From the NCBI GenBank assembly GCA_964453155.1, contig CAYVQU010000159.1:1-12683 (forward strand): a DNA stretch of 12,683 nucleotides, in the 5' to 3' direction. The notes beneath the pieces are model-generated. The model saw nothing but the letters and a program-made list of their open reading frames with translations, had not been told where the DNA came from and ran no database searches. The DNA comes from CAYVQU01 sp964453155 (GTDB lineage Bacteria; Chloroflexota; Anaerolineae; Anaerolineales; UBA11858). The position numbers and the translations under genes were made by a program. Below, one piece after another: positions 1 through 6,919 of the stretch (position 1 is the first letter of the stretch; every line of letters begins with the position of its first letter).

Positions 1-255
1 CTCAGTTTGGACTGGTTTACCATGTTCACCCCTTATTGTGAATAGACTCTCTTGTATTTCATGGCATCACGAGTTTATCGCGCCAACAATCGCATCGCAG
101 AAGCCGATGACTATCTCCAGCAGGCGTACGAGCGCGTCATGCTGGTAGCGAGTAAGACCAAAGACGATGATCGGCGTAAAAGTTACTTGGAAAATGTGAA
201 AGAGAATCGGGAGATTTTGAGGGCCGCGCACGAAAGGGGTATCGCAGAACTATGA
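1..255 (+). pseudogene. C-terminal remnant of a large TPR/ATPase-type signalling protein
   Basis: Positions 52-255 encode 67 residues that read like the extreme C-terminus of the long TPR-containing ATPase or nucleotide-cyclase proteins common in Chloroflexota. The pattern is a last TPR-like helix pair (YRANNRIAEADDYLQQAY) followed by a 'RRKSYLENVKENREIL' tail, as in the family ending 'RRSFLENV..NREIL'. The only start codon available is TTG at 52 with no Shine-Dalgarno. The same frame runs upstream to position 1 but is broken by a TAG at 43-45. The residues flanking that stop look alignable to the same repeat, so this is probably a nonsense-mutated or frameshifted gene whose body lies left of the window. 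It converges on the dus gene with an 8-bp gap. A genuine tiny ORF cannot be excluded. The family reading is from memory of the motif. Confidence 0.45.
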
Positions 256-263
256 GTTAGGCG

Positions 264-1277
264 TTAATTCCCCGTCACCTGCCTTCCACCTTCCGTCTGT
301 ACAATCTTGTCCAACAGTTCCAAAAACTCTTCTGGCTCTTCCCGGGTGAGCAAATCCTGCCTAATCTCCTTGGGCAGGCGGTAGGGGGCCAGATAATTGG
401 CCGCGTATTTGCGGAAGAGTTTCAACCCCCGTTCACGACCATAAAATTGCAGGTTGCGCTCCAGGTGGATCAACATCGTTGCCCGCACCTGGGAAACGGT
501 GACCTGCTCACGATCCAATCTTTTGAAAATCCAGGGGTTGTGGATCGCGGCTCGCCCGACCATGACGGCCACGCAGCCGGTGTGATCCTTCATCCGGTGG
601 ATATCGGCGGCGGCTAAGATATCCCCATTTCCAATCACCGGGATAGAGAGGGCCTGAACAACCTCAGCAATGGCGTCCCAATTGGCCTCCCCGCCGTAGC
701 CCTGTTTCTTGGTCCGTCCGTGAACGGCCAGGAGTTGGCCACCCTCCTCCTGGATGATGCGCGCCACCAGGGGGTAGGTCAAGCAGTCGTCGTCCCAACC
801 CAGGCGGATCTTGCCCGTCACGGGGACTTCGAGGGCCGCGGTTAATTGGCGGAAGATGCGCGCGATTTTGAGAGGCGTATTCATTAACCCCACCCCCGCG
901 CCCCGATTGGAGATCGATTTGGCCGGGCAACCCATGTTGATATCGATGATATCGGGCTCTAACTCTTGGACTTCGAGGGCGGCTTCCAGAATTTGATTGG
1001 GATCGTCCCCGTAGATTTGGACCACCGCGGGACGTTCATCCTCTGTGAAGCGCATTTTCGGCAAGACGTAGGCCGGGCGCTTGAGAATGTCGGCAACGTT
1101 GACGAACTCGGTGTAACTCATCGCCGAACCCAACTCGCGGCACAGTGACCGGAAAGGCCAACCGGAATAGCCATCCATTGGGGACAGAATAGTGTCGCCG
1201 TAGATGGGAATATCGTCGACGTAGAAAGTGGGTTCCGATTTATTTATCTCGGGTTGATTCGGGTTGCTGGATTTCAT
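264..1277 (-). CDS. dus: tRNA-dihydrouridine synthase (Dus family, DusB-like)
   Basis: This is an FMN- and NADPH-dependent enzyme that reduces specific uridines in tRNA to dihydrouridine; it acts in the cytoplasm. The 337-residue product is full length for the family. From N- to C-terminus one sees the FMN-binding entry LSPMDGYSGWPFR (about 31-43), the VQIYGDDP strand (86-93), and the catalytic loop INMGCPAKSISNRGAG with the general-acid Cys117. Then come TGKIRLGWD with the FMN-contacting Lys156, VHGRTKKQGY with His186, VIGNGDI (214-220) and the phosphate-binding MVGRAAIHNPW (239-249), before the helical tRNA-binding C-terminus. The ATG at 1277 is the only sensible start: the next Met is residue 34, inside the FMN motif. 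There is almost no leader, because a perfect -10 box sits at 1285-1290. Substrate position in tRNA cannot be told from the sequence. Confidence 0.95.
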   Translation of the reverse strand: MKSSNPNQPEINKSEPTFYVDDIPIYGDTILSPMDGYSGWPFRSLCRELGSAMSYTEFVNVADILKRPAYVLPKMRFTEDERPAVVQIYGDDPNQILEAALEVQELEPDIIDINMGCPAKSISNRGAGVGLMNTPLKIARIFRQLTAALEVPVTGKIRLGWDDDCLTYPLVARIIQEEGGQLLAVHGRTKKQGYGGEANWDAIAEVVQALSIPVIGNGDILAAADIHRMKDHTGCVAVMVGRAAIHNPWIFKRLDREQVTVSQVRATMLIHLERNLQFYGRERGLKLFRKYAANYLAPYRLPKEIRQDLLTREEPEEFLELLDKIVQTEGGRQVTGN

Positions 1278-1279
1278 CC

Positions 1280-1312
1280 CCTGAATTATACAGATTCCCC
1301 GCCGATTTGAAA
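1280..1312 (-). promoter_or_regulatory. Putative dus promoter giving a near-leaderless mRNA
   Basis: On the minus strand a perfect TATAAT lies at 1285-1290, with a weak -35 match (TTTCAA) 16 bp upstream. Initiation about 7 nt after the -10 would fall at about 1278, next to the ATG at 1275-1277. The intervening TCAGGGG is too close to the ATG to be a normal Shine-Dalgarno. If this promoter is used, translation would start on a leaderless transcript. Confidence 0.4.
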
Positions 1313-1394
1313 CTGGTGGGAGGTTTTTCTTATGAAAATTTTATTCAGTTTTAGAGATTTTTCTAAACAAAACAGATCACGACCAATTATTAAC

Positions 1395-1471
1395 GTCATT
1401 GCGAACAGAGTGAAGCAATCTCTCCAGTTGGCATTCAGATTGCTTCGGCGATAAAACTACCTCGCAATGAC
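1395..1471. repeat. MITE-like inverted repeat of the GTCATTGCGA...GAAGCAATCT family
   Basis: The left arm (1395-1421) begins GTCATTGCGA and ends GAAGCAATCT. The right arm (1437-1471) begins AGATTGCTTC and ends CTCGCAATGAC, its reverse complement apart from an internal indel and some mismatches. I recognise these end sequences as a dispersed intergenic element seen in many anaerobe genomes. It carries no gene and lies in the 205-bp gap between the radical SAM stop and the dus start, so it could fold into a long hairpin in the 3' region of the radical SAM transcript. Confidence 0.75.
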
Positions 1472-1482
1472 ATAACGATTGA

Positions 1483-2370
1483 CTAAAACATCGACAACTG
1501 TTTCCCCGCCCCTTTTTTCTTGACCGGTTCTGGGGTGAAGATGGGCATTTGGGTTTTGATCTGATATTTGTAAACCAATTTCTGAAAAACGTCATTCAGT
1601 TGGCGCCATTCGGGGGAATTGCACTCATATTTCCAGCCGTATTGTTTAACATATTTTTGCTTGACCCCGGGGAAACGTTTGTCGAGTTCGCGGTAGAACC
1701 AATCGCGGGAGCCGGATCGCAGGGTCAAACCAAACCAGGGCAGGATGTATTCGGCACCGGAGTTGTGGGCCATTTCGACGAGTTGAATAACATTATCTTC
1801 GGTGTCCGCGATGAAGGGTAAAACAGGCATCATCGTGATGCCGGTATGGATTCCGGCATTGGCCAATTGCCGCATAGCCGCAAACCGGGCCGAGGAGGGT
1901 GGCGCGCCCGGTTCGATTTGTTTGGCCAGATCGTCATCGGCGGTGGTGATGGTAAAGCTGATGGCGGCGTAAACCTGGTTGATTTCTGTGAGCAGATCGA
2001 TATCGCGTAAAACCAGATCCGATTTGGTGATCATATGGACCGGAAATTGATGTTCGGCAATGATTTCCAAGGCGCGGCGGGTGAGTTGGTATTGCTTCTC
2101 GACCGGCATGTAGGGGTCATTCATCGAGCCGAAACCAATGGTGCCGCGGACGCGTTTGCGGGGCAGGGCGTCGGCCAGCAAATCGATGGCGTTGGTTTTG
2201 ACGTGGATGTCGGCGAAGTTTTCAATCTGGTAGCAGTCGGAGCGCGAGTCACAATAGATGCACTGGTGTTGGCAGCCGCGGTACAAGTTCAAGTTATATT
2301 TCAGGCCGAAATAGGTATCGGGCTGCTTGACGTGATTGAGAATTGTTTTGGCGGTGATTTCTTGGATCAT
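1483..2370 (-). CDS. SplB-like radical SAM protein (COG1533 type)
   Basis: This is a radical S-adenosylmethionine enzyme resembling the spore photoproduct lyase/Rv2578c group. The [4Fe-4S]-binding motif is CQHQCIYC, a C-x3-C-x2-C, at Cys33, Cys37 and Cys40 counted from the chosen start. It is preceded by the family hallmark NLNLYRGC. Downstream are GTIGFGSMNDPYMPVE and ITKSDLVLRDIDLL, the substrate- and SAM-barrel strands of this family, then SFTITTADDDLAKQIEPGAPPSS and MMPVLPFIADT. At 295 residues it has the usual length. I chose ATG at 2370 because homologues begin close to 'MI(I/Q)QEI.AK.ILN'; a TTG five codons earlier would only add MSDRF. Neither start has a strong Shine-Dalgarno. True SplB repairs UV-induced spore photoproduct, but nothing here indicates a sporulating host, so the substrate is unknown. 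It follows the DUF4132 gene after a strong hairpin. Confidence 0.88.
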   Translation of the reverse strand: MIQEITAKTILNHVKQPDTYFGLKYNLNLYRGCQHQCIYCDSRSDCYQIENFADIHVKTNAIDLLADALPRKRVRGTIGFGSMNDPYMPVEKQYQLTRRALEIIAEHQFPVHMITKSDLVLRDIDLLTEINQVYAAISFTITTADDDLAKQIEPGAPPSSARFAAMRQLANAGIHTGITMMPVLPFIADTEDNVIQLVEMAHNSGAEYILPWFGLTLRSGSRDWFYRELDKRFPGVKQKYVKQYGWKYECNSPEWRQLNDVFQKLVYKYQIKTQMPIFTPEPVKKKGAGKQLSMF

Positions 2371-2400
2371 AAATCGATCACTCAAAAATTTGAAAGAAAT

Positions 2401-2479
2401 AATTGGACGCAGATTTACGCGGATAAACGCTGATTACTTCATTATATCCCCGGCATCCGCGTAAATCTGCGTCCTAATT
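2401..2479. repeat. Near-perfect 24/25-bp inverted repeat (family with GGACGCAGATTTACGC arms)
   Basis: The left arm, 2401-2424, contains GGACGCAGATTTACGCGGAT. The right arm, 2455-2479, is its reverse complement with a single extra base. The loop is about 30 nt and contains AAACGCTGAT. The element fills most of the gap between the DUF4132 stop and the radical SAM start. In minus-strand RNA it makes a very stable stem followed by a mildly U-rich run, so it may also serve as a terminator or 3'-end stabiliser. A diverged relative lies at 12565-12630. Confidence 0.8.
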
Positions 2480-2495
2480 AAACAGGTACAAAAGA

Positions 2496-5093
2496 TTAAC
2501 TTTTTATTTGACGCGTGATCGTCTGATCTGTGATTTTTTTGTCATCGGCCAGGAGGAAGGCTTTGCTCAGGATGACGGCCAGGGTTTGGTCGCCTTCAAA
2601 GGGGAGGAAAACCTTTCCGGCCTGACCTTTGACGGCCGCACCGCGGGCGGGGACGATACACAGGTATTGGTCATTGGGCTCCATCAGGATGTTGCCACTG
2701 CCGAGATGGATTTTGTAAGTTCGGATTTGGCCGCGCACGACCAGAAATTTGGCGGTCAGTTCGCATTTTCCGCTGATTTTGAGGGCTGGGAGCAATTGCC
2801 CCAGCAGTTCCTTGCGAGTTTGAGCCGAAGTCGATAACTCACCAAAGGAATAGGAATGCCAGTAGTCGCGGTGGGGGACGTCGCGACCGCCATCGAGCCA
2901 GTTGGGATCGTTGCCGATGCTGGCGACGCCGACAAAGAGATCGACATCGCGCATGATTTCGGTCAGGACCAGCGGTGGGATTTCTGCCAATGGCACCGGA
3001 TCACCATCGTCGCGGCCAAAGCGGCCGGTGCGGTAGCCGCCCCCGGCCGCGTGGTTATAATTCCCGGATGCGCCTTCCCGATAAAAACGGACCTGGTCGG
3101 TGGTCAAGTAGAGATAGGTCCCGGCATCGTTGGTGTCGGTGCCATAGTCCCGGCCGATCCCTTCGACCCAGAACTCGGCCCGCAGGCCCCATTCGGGCAA
3201 ATGTTTGACCGGCGGGCCGTAAAAATCATCGACCATCAGGCGGAGCTGGTTATGCCAGCCGCGCACCCCACACAGAGCGTGGAATTGGTGTTGGCGAATG
3301 ACATGGGCGGCATAGCGATTGGAGTAGACCTCGGTCTGGCATTCGGCGTCGGTTAGGGGGTAGACTTCGCGATGAGCTTGTTTAAAGGGTTGCTGGATTT
3401 GATGTCGGAGCAGGAACTCCCGCCAGGCCAGGACGGTTTCGGTGGATTCGTTAATAGGATGCCACAAACTGACTTGGGGCGGATTCCCCTCAAATTCCAG
3501 GGGGGTGTTGTCATGCGAGACTAGTTTTTCCTCCAGCCAGATTCCAGCCGACGCTTGCTCCCCTTCCCCAAACTGCCAGATTAAGCGCCGGGCCAGGGTG
3601 CCGACCAAGGGATGATCGAGATAACGTTCTCGCCAGGCGGCGTAATCCCAAGTTTTCTGGCGCAAATAGAGATTGTCAATCCGATCGCGCTGAGCCGGGA
3701 GCATTTTCTTGAGATCACGGGCCGCGCGCCGGAGTTCTTTCAATTCGGCGGGAAATTCGTCTCTGACTTGCTTGGGGACTGATTTTTGGAGTTTGCCATC
3801 TGGCCGAATCCAGCCCAGCTTGGTGGCCCTGGTACCGGTGACAGTCAGTTCGGCAAAAAAATCACCCAGCTCTTCCCGGCGCAAGCCAACCGCGGTTAGA
3901 CCGTAGGTAGGAACGGCCAGTTCCTCGATATCAGCGCGGGTAATAGCTTCGCGTTCGGCCGCCGCGGTCAGGGCGCGGTCGATCCCTTTTTGGACATTGC
4001 GGGTCTTAACCTTCACTTTTAACAGCGCCAGTTGCCCGACGCCATCTAAGCCGGGGACGGTGCCCAAAACCATTACACAGGCATTCCCCAATTTGGTACA
4101 GCGTGGCCCGCGTTGGGGGACTTTTTTATACGCCGAGAGGGCTAAATCGGTGAGGGCGCGGGTGATTTCTGGGTCGGGGTCTAAACCGCACATCCAGACC
4201 AGGCCTTTGAGGATATCGGCGTTGAGATCGTCGATAAGCAGATTGGGGTCGGGGCCCCAGTTATTGGTGTGGTCGAGTGTTTGAGTGCGGGGCTTGGCTA
4301 CCAATGGAAACCAATCTAGAACCGCCTGTTTGAAAGTTTCGGTTCCTAAGACCGCGACCGCCGATTGGGCGCTGGTGTTCCATTTTTTAGAAGGCCTCGA
4401 ACTGGTGGCCGTGGTGCAATGCTGCAGCAAATTGACCCATTTATCTACGATTTCGGGGGGTTGCTGTGAAATCTCGATCAGGGCGTAATCGGCCCAGGCC
4501 TCACCAAGAATGAAGGGGAGATCGGTTTCGAGTAAATTTCCCAGTTCTTTAAACCGTTGGGTCCAACGCCGCGTTTTGGCTTTAGATCCATACCAGCCCA
4601 GATCTAAAATGGGGAGGATGGTTTCGATTTTGGCCTGAATTTCGGGTGTAAGGGGCTGCGTTGCCAGGTAATGTTCTAACACCCGCAGCATTTCAGGCGC
4701 AAAACAATCGGATCCGTATTTATGTTGGGCCGAAAATTCCAACAATGAGACTACCTCATCATGTCGAAATGGCAATTTGCGACGTAAAAACTGGGTCAGA
4801 ATATTGCGAATAGCATGCCGACGTTTATTCAGCATTTGATTATGCTCGCGCTGCCGCTGGGTCAGGTTGTAGTAGTTACCTTCAAAGAATTGCAACCCAT
4901 TGCGCCATTTCTTTTTAGTCAGCCAATCTACCAGAGTCAGCACAAAATCTTTCTGGGCTTCCCGGTCTAGCTTTTGGAGGTCGTCAAAATAGGCCGAGTG
5001 CTTTAGTGTTTTTTGGTTGTAACGCAGGTGGTCATCGGCTAACCGTTCGATTAGATTGGCGTAGGGTTTATCAGAAAGTAGTCGCCACTTCAT
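2496..5093 (-). CDS. DUF4132 (MolR/YehI-like) domain protein
   Basis: This is a large cytoplasmic protein of 865 residues with no signal peptide or membrane segment. The N-terminal two thirds look like an alpha-helical repeat region (about 1-480). The family signature is QQPFKQAHREVYPLTDAE (about 567-584) followed by YSNRYAAHVIRQHQFHALCGVRGW (590-613), the core of DUF4132. The C-terminal module carries DLFVGVASIGNDPNW (718-732), LSTSAQTRKELLGQLLP (753-769), RTYKIHLGSGNILMEPNDQYLCIVP (791-815) and a PFEGDQTLAVILSKAFLLADD tail. Escherichia coli MolR/YehI has the same domain behind a WGR domain; no WGR domain is visible here. Its biochemical role is not established. The ATG at 5093 is 2 bp after the stop of the upstream 131-residue gene, and its Shine-Dalgarno (a G-run) lies inside that gene, so the two are probably translationally coupled and work together. 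Confidence 0.85.
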   Translation of the reverse strand: MKWRLLSDKPYANLIERLADDHLRYNQKTLKHSAYFDDLQKLDREAQKDFVLTLVDWLTKKKWRNGLQFFEGNYYNLTQRQREHNQMLNKRRHAIRNILTQFLRRKLPFRHDEVVSLLEFSAQHKYGSDCFAPEMLRVLEHYLATQPLTPEIQAKIETILPILDLGWYGSKAKTRRWTQRFKELGNLLETDLPFILGEAWADYALIEISQQPPEIVDKWVNLLQHCTTATSSRPSKKWNTSAQSAVAVLGTETFKQAVLDWFPLVAKPRTQTLDHTNNWGPDPNLLIDDLNADILKGLVWMCGLDPDPEITRALTDLALSAYKKVPQRGPRCTKLGNACVMVLGTVPGLDGVGQLALLKVKVKTRNVQKGIDRALTAAAEREAITRADIEELAVPTYGLTAVGLRREELGDFFAELTVTGTRATKLGWIRPDGKLQKSVPKQVRDEFPAELKELRRAARDLKKMLPAQRDRIDNLYLRQKTWDYAAWRERYLDHPLVGTLARRLIWQFGEGEQASAGIWLEEKLVSHDNTPLEFEGNPPQVSLWHPINESTETVLAWREFLLRHQIQQPFKQAHREVYPLTDAECQTEVYSNRYAAHVIRQHQFHALCGVRGWHNQLRLMVDDFYGPPVKHLPEWGLRAEFWVEGIGRDYGTDTNDAGTYLYLTTDQVRFYREGASGNYNHAAGGGYRTGRFGRDDGDPVPLAEIPPLVLTEIMRDVDLFVGVASIGNDPNWLDGGRDVPHRDYWHSYSFGELSTSAQTRKELLGQLLPALKISGKCELTAKFLVVRGQIRTYKIHLGSGNILMEPNDQYLCIVPARGAAVKGQAGKVFLPFEGDQTLAVILSKAFLLADDKKITDQTITRQIKS

Positions 5094-5095
5094 GA

Positions 5096-5491
5096 CTAGC
5101 CCCCCACCAGGGGAACCAATTTCAAAAAGGTGATCGCTGTTTCAGGTTGAATTTCAATGACTTCGTCCAACTCGGTCACCTGATGGTCGTCAACCAGGAT
5201 CAAAAATCCGTTGGACTGAAAAGCCGCCACCGCGGCGGTGTACTGCTCTTCCCAGTCGATTTCCCGGCGTTTGAGCAGTTTGTAGCCGTTGAGGGTTTGT
5301 TCAGCATCAGTGGGTTTGACCAGGCCCCGGAACAGATTGGCCCGCTGGGCATTATGGGCCGTGACTTCTTCAAAAACCCGGATTTTGATGAGTTCTTGGA
5401 CAGTCAGACATTCCTCGGCGACGGGTAATTCCCAGAAATAACCGGGGCTGGTGAGAGTGGATTTATCTTGGATCGTGATTGTTGAGGGCAT
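5096..5491 (-). CDS. Small beta-grasp-like protein ending in Gly-Gly, partner of DUF4132
   Basis: I do not recognise a named family for this 131-residue protein. The layout resembles ubiquitin-like/MoaD/ThiS beta-grasp proteins. There is a strand pair (STITIQDKSTL and YFWELPV, about 3-24), then the loop-helix LTVQELIKIRVFEEVTAHNAQ (29-49), which matches the 'TV.EL' helix entry of MoaD. A middle insert follows (about 50-90) containing EIDWEEQYTAAVAAF. The end is FLILVDDHQVTELDEVIEIQPETAITFLKLVPLVGG (96-131). The 'DDHQV..LDEVIEI...ITFLKLVPLVGG' ending parallels MoaD-type 'VN...D.....DEV.F.PPV.GG', including a terminal GG that is exposed without processing. The start is secure: AAGGAG at 5501-5506 is about 8 bp upstream of the ATG. 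It is the first gene of a two-gene unit. The fold and any conjugation or sulfur-carrier role are inference. Confidence 0.7.
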   Translation of the reverse strand: MPSTITIQDKSTLTSPGYFWELPVAEECLTVQELIKIRVFEEVTAHNAQRANLFRGLVKPTDAEQTLNGYKLLKRREIDWEEQYTAAVAAFQSNGFLILVDDHQVTELDEVIEIQPETAITFLKLVPLVGG

Positions 5492-5517
5492 GGTTTCGGT
5501 CTCCTTTCAGGTTTATG

Positions 5518-5547
5518 GTTGTAAGTTCTCAACAATGATTTTTTCAA
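5518..5547 (-). promoter_or_regulatory. Putative promoter of the Gly-Gly protein/DUF4132 unit
   Basis: On the minus strand TTGAAA (5542-5547) and TACAAC (5518-5523) are separated by 18 bp, giving 5/6 and 4/6 matches to the sigma-70 consensus. They lie just upstream of the strong Shine-Dalgarno at 5501-5506 and just downstream of an inverted repeat that separates this unit from the DUF4332 gene. Confidence 0.35.
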
Positions 5548-5549
5548 CG

Positions 5550-5610
5550 GCGAATTTCGCGAATTCACACGAATATCCATATCAGATTAGTGCAGATTAG
5601 CGTAATTCGC
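5550..5610. repeat. Imperfect 25-bp inverted repeat with GCGAATT / AATTCGC ends
   Basis: Arm 5550-5574 (GCGAATTTCGCGAATTCACA...) pairs with arm 5586-5610 (...GATTAGCGTAATTCGC) at 19 of 25 positions. It begins 2 bp after the stop codon of the DUF4332 gene, so it would form a hairpin in that gene's 3' UTR. An 18-nt piece of this family (AGCGTAATTCGCGGTTAA, 5599-5616) recurs at 6920-6937 with one mismatch, again just after a stop codon. Confidence 0.6.
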
Positions 5611-5612
5611 GG

Positions 5613-6314
5613 TTAATAGATAACTAATTTGGGCAATTTCTGCGCATCCTCCACAAGATTTTGGACTTCTTTGGGGGTCGGTGCGATGCCATCGAAGTTA
5701 TTTTGAGCGACCCAGTCGACCAGCATTTGGTGGAGTGCTTCCGGCTCCCAGGTGGCGATAAGTTCGGGGGTCAACCCGGCGTCGTAGTAGAGCCTGGCCC
5801 TAACCGTGCGGACCCCGCCTAAACGGGCCAGGTCACAGAGCTTGATGAGTTCGAGGAGGCCCGCCATAGGTAGGCCGGTTTGATCGGCAAGTTCCTGCCG
5901 TAGCCGGGGAGTGCGGGCCGCGTCGATGAGTTGGTCGATATTCTCAATATAGATAGATTCGAGTTGGGCAACATGTTCCAGATTGACGTCGCGAAATTTG
6001 CGGATGTAAAACGGTTTGCGCTTGATGCGTTCGCTGCGCAACTGTCCGGCTAAATCGCTGAGTTCCTTATCCGCGATGAAATCGAAATAATAGCGAATGG
6101 CCCACAGAGGTTTGGAGGCCGATTCACCGGTCTCGCTTTCATGCCAGAAGACGTAGCTCTCGAGCATTTCGGTGTTAGTTTGGTCTGCAGTGCGGGTTGG
6201 ATAAAATTCAGAGACAAACTCCTGATAAGCCCCCAGATATTCCATAATCTGATCAATGGCGGAAGGTTTACGCCGCTGGCGGATCAGAAATGCTCGAAAT
6301 TCTATTTCGGTCAT
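5613..6314 (-). CDS. DUF4332 protein with an integrase-N-terminal-like front half
   Basis: This predicted cytoplasmic protein has 233 residues. The C-terminal part (about 120-230) matches DUF4332, a helix-hairpin-helix-like repeat fold: YIENIDQLIDAARTPRLRQELADQTGLPMAGLLELIKLCDLARLGGVRTVRARLYYDAGL, then LHQMLVDW and PTPKEVQNLVEDAQKLP. Repeats of 'gv.t..lL..Ag' in such proteins suggest nucleic-acid or protein binding, but no activity is established. The N-terminal 1-95 (TEIEFRAFLIRQRRKPSAIDQIMEYLGAYQEF...) resembles the all-helical core-binding domain of tyrosine recombinases; no catalytic recombinase domain follows. ATG at 6314 is chosen because GGAG lies 6 bp upstream; the TTG two codons earlier is too close to that site. 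Its own promoter overlaps the end of the GNAT gene. Confidence 0.75.
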   Translation of the reverse strand: MTEIEFRAFLIRQRRKPSAIDQIMEYLGAYQEFVSEFYPTRTADQTNTEMLESYVFWHESETGESASKPLWAIRYYFDFIADKELSDLAGQLRSERIKRKPFYIRKFRDVNLEHVAQLESIYIENIDQLIDAARTPRLRQELADQTGLPMAGLLELIKLCDLARLGGVRTVRARLYYDAGLTPELIATWEPEALHQMLVDWVAQNNFDGIAPTPKEVQNLVEDAQKLPKLVIY

Positions 6315-6330
6315 GATCAACTCCAGATAT

Positions 6331-6359
6331 ATTTTAGCACAATCGTTCTATTTACTCAA
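6331..6359 (-). promoter_or_regulatory. Sigma-70-type promoter of the DUF4332 gene
   Basis: On the minus strand TTGAGT (6354-6359) and TAAAAT (6331-6336) are spaced exactly 17 bp, with 4/6 and 5/6 consensus matches. The -10 is about 17 bp upstream of the chosen ATG and just upstream of its Shine-Dalgarno. The -35 overlaps the last codons of the GNAT gene (stop at 6352-6354), so the DUF4332 gene is likely an independent unit. Confidence 0.55.
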
Positions 6360-6855
6360 TATCTACGACCATCGTCCAGGAATTCTCCACCTTTTCAACG
6401 GGCGTAAATCCTTGGCGGCGGTATAGTTTTTGAGCGTAGTTATCAACTTCAACACTAAGACTCACCTTTTTCAGGCCCTGGTCAGCAGCTGCTTTTAGAA
6501 GCGCGGTCATTAATAAACTACCAACTCCCTGCCCCCTAAAATCGACCCGGACTCCAATAGCAATCTCTGGAATATCTGGGGAAATGTAACCATAAGAATG
6601 CGTTTCATCATCCCAAAACCGGTACCAGGCCGCCCCAACTTTCTCTCCACTGGCAGTGACCGCGATTACCGCAGTATCCCCTTCCCGCAGACCCCAATCT
6701 ACCAAATGATGAACTGCATCCGGGCGTTGCAGGGCTTCTTCTAAAGCCGGTCGCTCCTGATCAGTTCGCCAATACATGGCTTCAAACAGCATTTCTCGCA
6801 AAAATGGGAGATCGCAAACCTCTCCCGTTCGAATTTCGACTTTTTTATCATTCAT
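6352..6855 (-). CDS. GNAT-family N-acetyltransferase
   Basis: This 167-residue cytoplasmic enzyme is expected to transfer an acetyl group from acetyl-CoA to an amine. The acetyl-CoA pyrophosphate-binding motif A is clear: IAIGVRVDFRGQGVGSLLMTALLKAA, with the R/Q-x-x-G-x-G/A loop RGQGVG at 107-112. Motif B follows as VSLSVEVDNYAQKLYRRQGF (131-150), with the usual Tyr145. The N-terminal part (VEIRTGEVCDLPFLREMLFEAMYW) is the standard first strand and helix. Length is normal. The ATG at 6855 has no clear Shine-Dalgarno. It lies 90 bp downstream of the nitrilase gene and could be the last gene of that operon. The substrate cannot be predicted. Confidence 0.88.
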   Translation of the reverse strand: MNDKKVEIRTGEVCDLPFLREMLFEAMYWRTDQERPALEEALQRPDAVHHLVDWGLREGDTAVIAVTASGEKVGAAWYRFWDDETHSYGYISPDIPEIAIGVRVDFRGQGVGSLLMTALLKAAADQGLKKVSLSVEVDNYAQKLYRRQGFTPVEKVENSWTMVVDIE

Positions 6856-6919
6856 TGTATATGTTATTAATCTTTCATTATGCCAATCGACACTAATGTT
6901 TAGAATTTTCGTGAAAAAT

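Noticed and set aside
2035..2433. Plus-strand 132-codon open frame running out of the radical SAM gene
   Set aside because: Most of it mirrors conserved radical SAM codons and the end is made of the 2401-2479 repeat.
2401..2479. CRISPR-type repeats
   Set aside because: The repeated units here are isolated inverted repeats at gene boundaries, with no regular spacers and no cas genes in the window.
2856..3356. Plus-strand 166-codon open frame
   Set aside because: It lies entirely antisense to the conserved C-terminal part of the DUF4132 gene, and its translation is low-complexity V/A/G/D-rich with no ribosome site.
5613..6314. Complete tyrosine recombinase
   Set aside because: Only the N-terminal half resembles one; no Arg-His-Arg-Tyr catalytic domain follows.
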